Position numbers and translations under genes: made by a program. Shown here piece by piece: positions 12,854 through 24,479 of a stretch of 64,000 nt of DNA. Positions within the stretch are counted from its first letter, which is position 1. Every line of letters begins with the position of its first letter. This DNA comes from Stichopus chloronotus (lineage: Eukaryota > Echinodermata > Holothuroidea > Aspidochirotida > Stichopodidae). The notes under the pieces are model-generated. The model did not search any database and was not told where the DNA came from. It was given only the letters and a program-made list of their open reading frames with translations. Location of the stretch: assembly GCA_021234535.1 (NCBI GenBank), contig CM037838.1, forward strand, positions 20,281,009 to 20,345,008. Reading direction: 5' to 3'.

Positions 12854-15800
12854 TTCTTTATGTCAGACTGTTAATCCTATCTATAGGACGTGAATGTGCT
12901 TTGATTGTCTTGCATTACTGGTCACATTGCAAACACCTTTAGCTTACGTATCTAGATGAACACAATCAGACAATGAGGAACAGTGTAGTGCTAGTGGCTT
13001 GTTCGTGATCTATGAGTGGCCAAGATGGTTACCGCGATAGGAATGCAATGTCACTCGTTCTGGCTGGAGCCATCGTAACCGCTTGATAATGGAGGATCAT
13101 GATTTAGGATTTGTTAGCATCGGGTGATCTAAGATTTTGAACAGTATTTTTTTTTGCAGGAATCAAATACCAAAAAATGCTCATATGTTCTCACTTCGTT
13201 TGATGTATTTATTTATTTTCTCTATTTGATCAACTCTTGGTCGGTATGAATGTTCGTGACCAAACAACAACAACGACAACAACAACAACAAACACATCTG
13301 GTTGTCCGTTGTCCATACTGAAATACTGAAGTAAACATCTAAATTGATCCTACGAATATTCAAATCATTTTCCTTCATTGTAATTTCTGTTTACGAATAT
13401 TCTTTTGAATCATCGATTGTCTATGCTTGAATAATTTTTCTTTATTTTCTAGAATTCTGTCACATCAAACCGTTTTGTCTCGATTATTAGCTACTCTGAG
13501 ACGAAACGGAGAAGAGAAAAAAAAAAACAAAAGGCAATTCGTTCATTCGAATTTGGTTTTACGCACAGATTCCTAACATCACACCAGTTATGCAAGTTGT
13601 CGCCGTCACCGACAATCTTTTCATAAATGAAAACTTAACAAATTTCCTCGATCTAGACTTTTAACACGCCGCTTGATCACATTGCTCATTTTTAGAAATG
13701 TTCACAGAAAACATGAAAAATGAAGACGATGAATTCGTGCCCAAAAAGTTAATGTTAAGGCAAAATCTGGTGGTTCGCTTTCATTTGTCCTGGGGTAGAA
13801 ATATGTATCCTAGCACTAAAGCATTGTGGGTAAAGGTGGAGAAAGCGGTTGGGGTGGGGGCTGGATGTGGTCAAAAGTTTCTGTCATAACCCTCATTGAC
13901 GGTAATCCCTCACAACCGGTCAAAGGTACACACTGCTTAGTACATCAGTCCCATGTAAGGCTATATATTTTTTTGCAATTTTATTTTTGTAATATTTCAT
14001 AAACGGTTTATAGTTGTTCCTTTTTCTCTTACTTTTTTTTCTATTTCCCCTTCGACTTTAGGTACAATAGTCAGTTTTCGAATCAACTCAGTCTTTTTTC
14101 ATGCGACCTGTGAAGTTTGCGATATTTTTAGGGACATGTCCTTCAATCTTCCACTATACCAAATATCTATTTACCTGCAACGAGAAATAACAAAAACGAT
14201 CAAAGAGGCTTGAAATTTCTACTGAAACGAAATTAATTTCAACTAAGTTTGTATTTTCACCCCCCCCCCCTCTTTCCCATCAGCCATCTATATTTTTTAC
14301 TTGTGTATGGTAAACAAGCGTCGAACAGAAGAGAATTATGAAACCCCGAAACTGCCATTATAACAGACAACGTTCAAGAACTGCAGGTGACACGTTAAGG
14401 ACACTGGTCTACAATGGATAGTAAAATACCACAAGACCACATGCACAAGTCAATACATACTTTGCTAAAGGGTCACTAATCGTAACTGGTTGACGATGAA
14501 TGGAAAATGGAGTAGGGTGAGCCTATTTTTCCTTGTGAAAAAAACGACTATCTTCTGTGACATCTGTGACACTGTTTCAGAGACATTTGACAGGTTTAAG
14601 GTATAACATTTTACGTTTCAAAATGTCTCTCCTTTGTTTTGTTTTTTTACTCTTTTCTTTTAGTATTTTAGAATTGTCTGATCTAGATTTACTTGAAAAC
14701 ACGATGAACGAATATTTTCCCCCCATAGACCCTTCCGTGCATGGTTATATTTCGAGTGGCATATCCTCATACTTAATTTGACAAGATGAAGGTGCTGAGT
14801 ACATTACTCTACAGTTTTTTTTTTTTATGTTGGAGGTTAAAAAAGTGAATGAAGTTTGATTTCAGGTAAATTTTAAACTCGAAATGCAACGAGAAAAAAA
14901 AAAGAGAGAAGAGAATGACTTTCACGACAATTGACCGTATTCTTTTTCTACTTTTTGACGGGTTCATTAGTGAAATCTCAGAAATTGCTTTCCGCATTCT
15001 CTTCCGAGTTACGCCGAAGCCCTCGCTTAATGGTCGTACTTTTTTCTTGGAGTTCACTCTCGAACTAGTTCCTATCTCATAAGATACACCGGTGTGATGA
15101 TTCTTTAAAAAAAAACTGTACACAACAGACGAATATTAGATATGCCGCTTTTTCTTGTTATTATATAAAGAAAGGGAAACTATTAGAAAACCGAAAGGAG
15201 ATCATTACCGACGACACAGGGAAACGGTTGGTGTTTGTCGGTGATTGTTCTGACTCCGTAATGAAACTCCTTCTTTTTACCAGTTGGTGACTTCATGATA
15301 AAAATGACGGAGGATAAAAAAAAAAAAAACTTGAAAAGAAGAGCCTGACAGAAGAGAATCGGGAATTCATTCACGCTTTTCACGGCCTTCGTTTACTTTC
15401 CATTGATCGAAGGCTGCATCCAATTACACAATGTGAAAATTAATATGAGTATATTAAAAAAAAAAAAAATTGAGAGCTTCTCCGCTAAATTGACAGACAG
15501 CATGTAAGGGTTGAAACATTCTATCTGCACTTTTTTTGCAGAGCATTTTTTTTTTTGGCGGGGGGGGGGGAGGGGATTTGGATATACTGCTTCGAAAATG
15601 TTAACCCAGATGAAAACATATGAGGTCACTACTTTTTTTTTCGTGATTTTTAATTTCCAGTTGTCAAAACCCACAAGCAGAAAAGTGGGACGAAGAAAGA
15701 GAGAAACTTTACAAATTTATCTCAGTGGCGCAGAAAACAAAAAATGGAACCAGAATGGAAGTCGTTTTCTTATTGATGCATCTGCTGTATACGAGTTATC

Positions 15801-15872
15801 GGGTTACAAAGGCTCTCGGTGTGTTGAACATAACAAAATGACATTCTATTAGATAAAAATGTCTAAAGGTTA
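12854..15872. other. Intergenic, no gene recognised
   Basis: Contains a (CAA)n-type microsatellite at 13261-13291, a C-run near 14261-14271 and a G-run near 15560-15570. The open frames at 13698-13889 and 15511-15852 have no recognisable family signature. Confidence 0.55.
13261..13291 (+). repeat. (CAA)n microsatellite
   Basis: A near-perfect CAA/ACA trinucleotide run with single interruptions. Confidence 0.9.
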
Positions 15873-15874
15873 TA

Positions 15875-16087
15875 CACTCTAAACAAAGTTGGGTAAACTT
15901 TTACCAATATCGGTTGCGTATGCTTCGTAAAAAACTGCTGGAAAAATAAAACACCCAAGTTGGTAAAAAAAATAAACCTTCTATAGGGTTGAACGCTACC
16001 CAAACAATCAGTACTTTTTAACCAACTTGGTTATTTTTATAGCCAACAGTTTGTAACGAGGGATACGTACCCAAACTGTTTAGAGTG
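15875..16087. mobile_element. 213-bp MITE with TA target duplication
   Basis: The left end CACTCTAAACAAAGTTGGGTA is the inverted counterpart of the right end TACCCAAACTGTTTAGAGTG, apart from a small insertion/mismatch in the middle. The element is flanked by TA on both sides (15873-15874 and 16088-16089), as Tc1/mariner-type and related transposases produce. Inside there is partial dyad symmetry (CCCAAGTTGGTA against ACCAACTTGG). No reading frame of note. This is a non-autonomous TIR element, and its superfamily is inferred only from the TA. Confidence 0.88.
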
Positions 16088-16089
16088 TA

Positions 16090-18299
16090 ATTTAAATGTT
16101 TGATTCTTCGGCTGGTCAGGGGTTGCATCATTCTCAAAAATGCATTATACGTTAACTTCGTCGGATAACATTTCAAAGTTTCGTATTATTTTTTCCACTT
16201 TTTTCAAAGTTCCAACGCATTGAAGATTGCATCACCTATATCATCTGTACTCAATGAGAGATGGCGTGCCGCCTATGTATGGCGCTATTATGGTTTCTGT
16301 TATCGTATTTCTATGGTCAAATCACGACCGCACTGTACTCATAAGGTAAAACATGCTCAAATGTGCTACAGATATTTTTCATTAATTGGACACATTTTTT
16401 CGATTCTTGTAATATTTTTTATTTGATTTTATATAGCACCGTAATTTTGAGATACAACGAATAATTGATCGACGAACTGAAATAAGTGTGATATTTTTTT
16501 GTGGATTAAACAGTGACTCAAACTGATTATTAAAAATTGAATATGAAGGAAAATTTAATTAGGAAAAACTGAAATTTTAAATGAATGAAATGTTAAACGT
16601 AAGTCATCAGTCGTTTATTTTATTTTTAAAGTTGTCTGTGTAAATGTAGAGATGACATGAAGTCTATATGAATAGACATGAAGTCTATGAATATGCAGTG
16701 GATGTTTTGATAGATTCAGCCAATCCTCGCGGGATATTGATTCCCATTTACCTTATACACGAGGATACAAACCGTGGCCTGATACGGTGGCCCTAAATGC
16801 CATGATACATTTTTATCATGCCGGACATAATTTTGATAAAATGAAGAAAAAAACCTGATGACTACCGATTCAGAACTTATCAGATTATGGATTTGGTTAA
16901 GTTCATGAATGGGGTTGGGCTTGGATTTACATTGGTAGTATAGCTTGGCGTAGGTTCGACCCAATCGGCATATATGGGCCACACATCCAACAGTTTGAGG
17001 AAGTTCTCCGTTGTGTCAGCATTATATGGTTATATGGAGACAGTGACAGAAATGATTCCATTTCACACCTACGTTGAGGACAGTACACGCAGGGGCCTGC
17101 ACAAATTTACGTCATAAAGTCGCACACACATACGGGAACATAAGTCACAATTCCACGTGACCTATCCAGAGGGTGTAACCTTACTGTTTACATTTACAGA
17201 GGGGTAGACAGGCAGAAATCGAGCTTAACTTCTGAAGTGAAGGTACGGGTATAGGGGGTGTAGGGAGTGGCTTGGTAGAGGAGGGGGTCAAATATAGTGA
17301 AAACGCTCAGCTTTTTCTCGAGGTTTATCCCGTTTGGTAAATGTCAATTTTGATCAATTCACATGGAAGAGATGGAGTAAACCACTTATCACTTCTCTGA
17401 GTTACGTCATAATGAAACCTGATTGTTATCTACAACAGTGAGTTCCAAAGATCTCTGTGTGAAAATTTGATTTTTGTTTTGTTTTCCAAATACGCTAAAA
17501 CCCGATCTGCGATTGATCCACATGTTTTTTTTTTCTTCTTCGTTTCAAAGAACTGACTTATTTTTTGGACTTTTTTTGTAACTGTGTGTCAATTTTCTGC
17601 CAATGAGATATGGCCAATATGAACAGGCATGGACCACGGAGCAGTCGATTAGCTTAATATCAGCCTGCATGGACACATGACATGGGTGATGTCTCCATAC
17701 ATTTGAACTTCATTCGATAAGTGGCGACAACGGAGCACACAAACAAATATACATACAAGGCTTTAAAACAAAGTGTTCTACGATTTAATTATTTATTGTC
17801 TTTTAAATCTCAATTGGCACTCTATGGACCGTCATCTTTAAGCGCGACCAAAATAATGACAGTAAAAGAGAAAATGAGTTATCGCAACAAAACAATTAGT
17901 CCTTTGTTTTCCTTTTTTTTGTCACCGGTATTGCAACAATTATTACTATTTTTATGCATCTGGTTGCATTCGTCACGTTAATTGTCTCATTTCTTCTGTC
18001 ATATTCACCTGACCCGATGTATTTGTTTTTGTTTTTATTCTTTGCTGGAATTCAAAACCTTGAAAAATTAAAACGTTGTACCATTTTTTTCGGTTCCAAC
18101 TCACTGTTCGTCTGATATGCATTGAGTCTACCACAGTTGACATGTGTACGTACATTAAATCTAGTCTAAAATAATTATCATGGCAGGGCCGTCATAGTGG
18201 CATTGTCATAAACCTCTTGTCGCTGATCACACGAACTGTCACGTGATTGGTCTTCTTATGAATGTATTATGTGACGACAGTCTCTCTACTTAATAACCT
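16090..18299. other. Intergenic, no gene recognised
   Basis: AT-rich sequence with a ~20-bp tandem duplication at 16654-16693. The open frames at 16716-16982 (minus) and 17721-17981 (plus) are unrecognised and have no supporting context. Confidence 0.55.
16654..16693 (+). repeat. Tandem duplication, ~20 bp x2
   Basis: GACATGAAGTCTATATGAAT plus A at 16654-16674 is followed directly by the same sequence lacking one AT (16675-16693). Confidence 0.9.
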
Positions 18300-18333
18300 C
18301 CCCCCCCCCCTCTCCCCCTCTCTCGCAAGTGTC

Positions 18334-18385
18334 ACTGGTTTATGGTCACTCTTAAGTAGAAATTAAAGAGTAACCGTAAACCAGT
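18334..18385. repeat. Hairpin-forming inverted repeat, ~20-bp arms
   Basis: The arm ACTGGTTTATGGTCACTCTT pairs with AAGAGTAACCGTAAACCAGT with two mismatches across a ~12-base loop. One mismatch would be a G-U wobble in RNA. It sits 24 bp after an 11-base C-run (18300-18310). It could be a small palindrome, a folded transposon relic or a hairpin RNA. Only the dyad itself is shown. Confidence 0.75.
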
Positions 18386-18470
18386 AAACTTTCGCTGAGA
18401 GTTCTTGAAAATAGACTGAAGTCACGTGGGATGTTAATAAGAGGACCAAGCACCTATAGACAACGATATC

Positions 18471-18518
18471 TACGTCATGCCTCAATTACGTCATCCCTCA
18501 ATTACGTCATGCCTCAAT
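18471..18518 (+). repeat. 16-bp tandem repeat x3 containing TACGTCA
   Basis: The unit TACGTCATGCCTCAAT occurs at 18471, 18487 (one G to C change) and 18503. Each copy carries a CRE-like half/near site (TACGTCA). It may bind CREB/ATF factors or be a simple minisatellite. Confidence 0.9.
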
Positions 18519-21500
18519 TACTATCAGCGATTCTGTGAGTAACTGCACAATCATTGGTGAACTCTGTTTTCAACACGTTAGTTGTTTGAAGTTAAAGGGA
18601 CTCAAAAACCAGAATGAACCTCACACTGGCTTACTCACCAGTTGTTTTTTTTTTTCACTTTGCATATCAGCCTTTTAATTTCTAATATCATCAAATTGTT
18701 GATAACATTAAGTATAAAATATTTATTAGTAATAATAGGCAAGTTTTTTTTTTATTATGAATAACAAAGTGATAACCATGTGCTAAAAATGGAAATTTTT
18801 CGTAAGTAATGTGATTAAAGGCGATGAGTATTCAAATTTTAATTACTAAAGTAACTAGAGCAGAAATTTTGGACGAGTCTTCGTACAGAGGGTTAAAAAA
18901 AAATAAACGAAAGCATGAGAGAGATAGAAAAAAAAAGCGAAACGAAAAGAACGAACGAAATGCTTCGAACAATTGTCATATATCTGTTTGAATCTTATTT
19001 GTACTTTTTACATTTTATAAGAAATAAGTGCAGATAAAGGAAGTCATTAAAAGACACAACGTCACTTTATTTTGTATTCTCACTCTTCTAGCGGAGGAAT
19101 TTTCGGCGACGCGCTCCACCCACCAAGTGGTGACGTCACTGAATTATGCATGCATGATTCTCGGGTTTTGTTGACGTATGCTGTGAATATTTTTCTTGCC
19201 TTGTGTAAAGTTTCAGCACGAGTCATTTCTTTTGCTGCACTTCGGTTGTATATATTTGAAAAAAAAAAACATTGAAATGATGATAATTGTATATCTGCAC
19301 TGTGGTGGAAATTTTACCGAGAAAAAAAAACGATGGAAAAATATCTAAAAAAATATCACGACAGACCAGTATTTGTTCTCGACTCAATTTGTCTTTTTTT
19401 TTACTATCGTCTTTTGTTATTTTATATTTAATATATTTTAATTTATTAAAGGAACGTATTGAGTTTTGTCATATGCACGTATACAACACCTAATCCTATT
19501 GTACCTTCGAACCTGGCAAGCCGATAGTCCATTCAAACTGTAGTATCCTACATCATGTCTTCAGTGCTCTCTTCATCTCAGAAATGAGGTTTGAAAAACA
19601 GGTAATTCAACGTATGGTCTAATAATTATACCATATTAAAAAAAAATAGCAGTAATGATATTACTCGATATTAACATTAGGCCTATAGCAAAGACAACTA
19701 ATAATCGCAATCATGACATGTTTTACGACGACCTTCTCAGTTTCTCAGATAATCACTTCTGAAATGGAATAGATTCATTAATGTCATTAATGTTATAACA
19801 GCACGTGATACAATATGAAGTTGAAAGAACCTTTTTAATGGACGAGTGGCAAATTAGTCGGTAACCTCTGACAATTTCATCTTTTTTATGAGGTGATATA
19901 AAATACTTTGCTTTTAAAGTTATAGATTATAATGTCTATATTGTAGTCCTATGAAATCGTTGTGTGAATATTACACATGAGGTAACAACCAACAAATGGA
20001 CCTATATTATAGCACGGCATAGTAAACTTGGTTCCATTGTTTCATATATATTTGTAACATGCTATAGTTAAAAATTGAATTTCATATAAAACACGATAGA
20101 ATGCGAATACATCAGCTTCCTGAAATCATTAAATTAAGACATCCAATCTCCTTACAAAGAAGCGAAAATAAGACAAACAAATTTTGGGGTGTAAAATACC
20201 AGCAGCACGGCAATTTTTTTCCCGATCCTTCATTCTTTTTCTGCTCAATCTACATTTTACATATAGTTGAGACGATTTGTAGAATATATGGATGTCGAAC
20301 TTTGCAGCCATAGTCGGTAGGAAACTTAAAAAAATGTGATTACGTTTGAAATTAAATAGATGTTAAATTTACAGAAACTGTAATACATATGGAAACAAAT
20401 AATAAATTGACATAAATAAGAAGCAACAAAAACATAACACTCACAGGTGTGTAGCGATCGTAACAACAGCTGATTGTGCCATTGAACGGAAATATATTTC
20501 TGGAACAAAAACATATGAAGTGAAGGAAGTAGGTAAATTCTGAGTAACTAGGCTATCACCAGTTATAACTGCTTAACTGTAACAAAAAGCTTCTCAGTAT
20601 TGTAGAAACTTCTCTTTGGAATCCTTGTATAAATACAAACCTGTGTTACTCGGCCTAAGGTATTATCGAGCATAGCGTGAGCTAATGCTGTTGCTTACAA
20701 CAGCCACTAACCTACTTACAACCCCCCCCCCCCCCCCGGCCAAGAAAATTGATACTAAACGTGTTACATTATGGTGTATTTTGTGTGTGTGTATGTGATT
20801 GGAGTGAACATATTTGATTCTTATTCACTTGAATGATTACGAAGAAGCCCTGTTACCTCACATCACAAGAATATACCAAGACAGATGTGTACTTGCAACT
20901 TTCTTCCTTCACCGCCCTGTGGCAATACAACGATAAAGAAAGAAATAGTCATGTACGTTTCCTAAATCAAGAACTTTTTCATTGCAAACGAAAGTTGTAT
21001 CAGTAATGCCACTTAAATTGACGATGGTGATTATATCAACATTAATTTGCAACAACTAGTCCTCACTGAATTTCCATAATGTGCTAAAATCATGTCTCCA
21101 GAGGACCTTTCCTAGATGGTAGAACAGTACGTGATAGCCAGATACATCATAATGGTTAGGCTATAGGCACCTCTCGAGAGGGAATAAACATGTATGATAT
21201 CACGTGAAGATTGGATGACAAGCAAAGATTTAATCATCAATCCAGTCACTACACAAAACTAACAGCAATTATTACAACCCTGTAGCTGTAGGAACATAGA
21301 GCACCATCAAATTCATCGAATAGTATCCCGTATCAATGTAGAAATTAAAAGTATATCTAGGGGTATTTATTTTTATCCAATTTTGTCGTGTGCGCACCTC
21401 GATCGCTAGCTGATGAATGATGCTGCTCCTCTTAGTCTTGAATTCCCACAACTTTACCCATCATGTAGATATATGCCTATCAGTGATTATGGACGCCACA

Positions 21501-22247
21501 TGTATTATATGTACATGTATTGTACACTGATTACACCTGCACTCTTACTATCCTCCAACCATGTGGTCAAGACGTGTCTATGATTTCTTGGCTCTTTGCC
21601 AAGGCATAACTGCACAACACATTTGCATTATGGTGCCATCGCTACTGTTCTGTCAGAAGTTACCGTCAATGAACATAAGGGTTATGTATGTAAATCACAG
21701 TATGTATGAAAAAGACAGTGATTGTAGTGTCTATGGTGATAGGATACTACACTGTAAATACGTCACATGGTAAACCGTGGACTGAAAACCATTAATCCTG
21801 ATTTTTTTTTAACGTGACACTATCAAGTAAGTAGTGAAAGCATGTTAATTGTTGACAACACAGTGTGATGTACAATCGTTCCATTTTAATGAAACTCTTT
21901 CCCGTACCGTATCGCATCATGATTTCGTCCTGTCATGCACAATATCTGACTAGGTAGTAAGTTAATAGACGCTAATAATTAAACACCAATATTCTGAAGG
22001 TGTAATTGATAGTTAGGAAAATGTCGCATAAATTGTACTAGGTATACCGGTAAGTTATGTACCAAAAGGACGTTGCGACTGCCTAACGGAATTAGGAAAC
22101 TTAATGTGCAAAAATTAAAGTAACTGAAAATTTACATCAAATAATCTTATATTTTAGACGAAGTAAGTTAGAAATAGAGGGCAGTATTCACTAGCTAGGT
22201 AAGTTATTTTTAATTCCATCCCTTAGGGGCTTGATCACTTTGGAAAA
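18519..22247. other. Intergenic, no gene recognised
   Basis: AT-rich DNA with a 16-base C-run at 20722-20737, CGCTCCACC/TGACGTCACTG near 19110-19142 (an isolated TGACGTCA) and many A/T homopolymers. I see no coding exon, RNA gene or TIR pair. Confidence 0.55.
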
Positions 22248-23530
22248 AACAAGAGCCCACGGGCACTATGGTTTCTTGTTTAAGCGGGAAATGACATGCA
22301 CTCAACACATAGGCAACCACATTCCTACAAGATAACACCCAACATACCAAGTCTGCATAAAATGTGACTAATAATTGTCGAGTTACTGTGGAAGAGATTT
22401 AGGTCCATATAAATCTGTGCCCCAAAATGGACAGTAGCAAATTAACTCAACATTTGTTTTCAAAAACATTAAGCCCCAAACATTTTACCTACCAAGTTAT
22501 TACTTATGCGTATCCAAAATTACTCTACAGTAATCACCATAGTAATAACTTAGTTTGGAAACAACCATACAACCTGAAGGATAATTATAGTGCCACAGAA
22601 GCTTTAAGACTTTGGGGAAGTCCTGAAAATGTATGACCAGAAACCAAAGCAAAAAAAAAAAAAAAGATCTACGTTTAGACTATACAGTTAAACTATAAAC
22701 TTAACTAGGTGCTAAATTCTGGAACTGACTACCTCTTTACATCACTAATCAAAGCTCTTTCAATTCATTCAAGAAAGCTTTTAAAAGTTATATTATTTCC
22801 AATTATCAATGTTTCCTCTATTTTTATCTTCCCTTCTTTCTTTTGTGTCTTAATGTTATTTATCAACAAAAAAGGAGATAAATAAATGTTATAATACAAA
22901 CAAACTTATAAAGCTATAAAAAAGTAAATATAAAGTTTCAAATGATATCGAAGAGCTAGCATACTGCTACTAGGACCCCAAAAAGTTTCTGTGACATTTT
23001 TTTGTCACAACGTGTAAAGAATGTGACCCTGTCACTGTACTAACCACAATACAAAAGTACACTGAGTTGGTCAGCACTTCGCGAGGTAGCCCATAATGGC
23101 TCTTTACAGCTGAATTTGGGGATTTATATACAATGTTGGGTTGAGAGCACCCTCCCTGTTGAGAACTAAGCATATTATTGAAGTTAATCTACATGAACAC
23201 ATGCCTATTATCGTTCAGCATATCTACGATAACTTTGGATCCATTTCAACAAATGATTGTATAGTTATAACAACCGAAATATTTTCACCTTTGACCCCGT
23301 CACTTCATTAACATGCATGAAATCAGTGAGCACCAAAAACAATAGAGCACACCTTCTCAATGTGGCAGTTCTATACAAACCAAGTTTTCTACAAACCAAG
23401 TTTGACGCTCATTTAACTTTTCCTTAATGAGCTAAAGCGTCAGAAACTGTCACAGACAAACAGACATCTATACACACATATATACATAATTAAAAAAGTT
23501 GAATTTTCCCCTTTATACTTATTAGTAGGC
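22248..23530. repeat. Probable old interspersed repeat
   Basis: It opens with ACAAGAGCCCACGGGCAC, a short dyad. It later carries phrases I associate with dispersed repeats of marine invertebrates: CTTTGACCCCGTCACTTCATTAACATGCATGAAATCA near 23289 (one continuous stretch), ACCAAGTTTGACGCTCATTTAAC near 23395, GTCACAGACAAACAGACA near 23448 and GAATTTTCCCCTTTATAC near 23501. There is a local duplication of CAAACCAAGTTTTCTA/CAAACCAAGTTTGACG. No intact reading frame. The family and exact ends are inferred from memory of such sequences and would need a repeat library. Confidence 0.4.
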
Positions 23531-24213
23531 TTAAACGGGATCTTGAAGAAGAAAACAAGTGCTGTGATGTTGACACAACTGCACTTGGAAATAAAGAGAC
23601 TATGTAATTTCGGTACCAATTTAGTGGGTTTTATGGCCCTTAAAACTGCGTTTTATCATAATATTGACATGCCACATATCTGATGGGCAACGATTCGTTC
23701 AAGTTAATTATGAACTGCAGGGGAGCGGGCCGGCTAGAGGTTTCTGAAATGTGCAAACTGGAAGGGGAGGAAAAGTCTCTCGCCTTTGAAAAATTTCTCC
23801 TTATGTAAGGTATCTTGAATGCAAAAAGTTGCTAGGCTCTACATAATATCTACACAGACATCCAAGTAGACTGTAGGCGAATGCCAATTAACGATGATCA
23901 TGTAGATATTGCTAGGTCTGAAACTATTCTTGGTTCAGATATTTGGATGGGTGGGGGGAATGCTGCATCGCATCTCCTCAGGCTATTTTCATAGGTGGGG
24001 ATATATCCCCCAAGATCTGCCCCCCCCCCTCCTAATATATCAGCAATAACAAACTGAACTGACCAAATAAAACACGAATTGTGAAACCATTGAAGAGTAG
24101 GGTAGGGTAGACATAATTTTCCCAAATTTTGCAAGAAAAGCGTTCCATAAAATGAACCTGTAAAGATCCAGCTGTTTGCCAGTGCTTTTCATTTTTCTTT
24201 TTCACCGAAGACT
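23531..24213 (+). other. Upstream flank of QSOX
   Basis: No TATA box is seen close to the start codon. The last 40 bases before the ATG are pyrimidine-rich (CATTTTTCTTTTTCACC). A 9-base C-run lies near 24020. A TATA-less promoter immediately upstream of the coding start is inferred from the element at 24214-24225. Confidence 0.4.
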
Positions 24214-24225
24214 AAAGATGGCGGC
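24214..24225 (+). promoter_or_regulatory. TISU / YY1 element over the QSOX start codon
   Basis: AAAGATGGCGGC matches the TISU consensus SAASATGGCGGC at 11 of 12 positions; only the first base differs. It also matches the YY1 core AAGATGGCGGC. TISU elements direct efficient initiation from very short 5' leaders and act as a YY1-bound promoter element. If it is used here, transcription starts only some 5-30 bases before 24218. Confidence 0.6.
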
Positions 24226-24479
24226 TCCCATAAGCCTACATCACAAGTATATTTGGGCAGTATTTCTCTGGTTGCTTCTATTCCCTGCTACACTGGGTGG
24301 TAAAAGAAAAGCGGGCTTGTATGAAGCAGAAGATGATGTTGTTATTCTTGTAGCAGATAACTTTTACCAGACGGTACTTTTGTCCAACAAAGCTTGGATG
24401 GTCGAATTCTACTCTAGCTGGTGCGGACACTGTATAGACTTTGCACCAACCTGGAAGAAGTTTGCAACAGATGTGAAGG
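24218..24479 (+). CDS. QSOX: Quiescin sulfhydryl oxidase (QSOX), exon 1: signal peptide and thioredoxin-1 active site
   Basis: QSOX oxidises cysteine pairs in secretory proteins to disulfides and passes electrons through FAD to oxygen, giving hydrogen peroxide; it acts in the ER/Golgi or outside the cell. The exon encodes residues 1-87. Residues 1-28 form a signal peptide with the hydrophobic core WAVFLWLLLFPATLGG. The first thioredoxin domain follows, with strand and active site AWMVEFYSSWCGHCIDFAPT; the redox pair is C69-C72. The SWCGHC...FAPTWK pattern is typical of animal QSOX. The ATG is the first of the frame, in a strong context. The donor is G|GTGCGT (phase 1). A PDI-family protein is the alternative for this exon alone, but exons 2-7 settle it as QSOX. 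Confidence 0.95.

Noticed and set aside
16900..16985. tRNA-like GGTTCGACCC motif near 16935
   Set aside because: The bases around it do not form acceptor, D or anticodon stems. No tRNA gene was found anywhere in the window.
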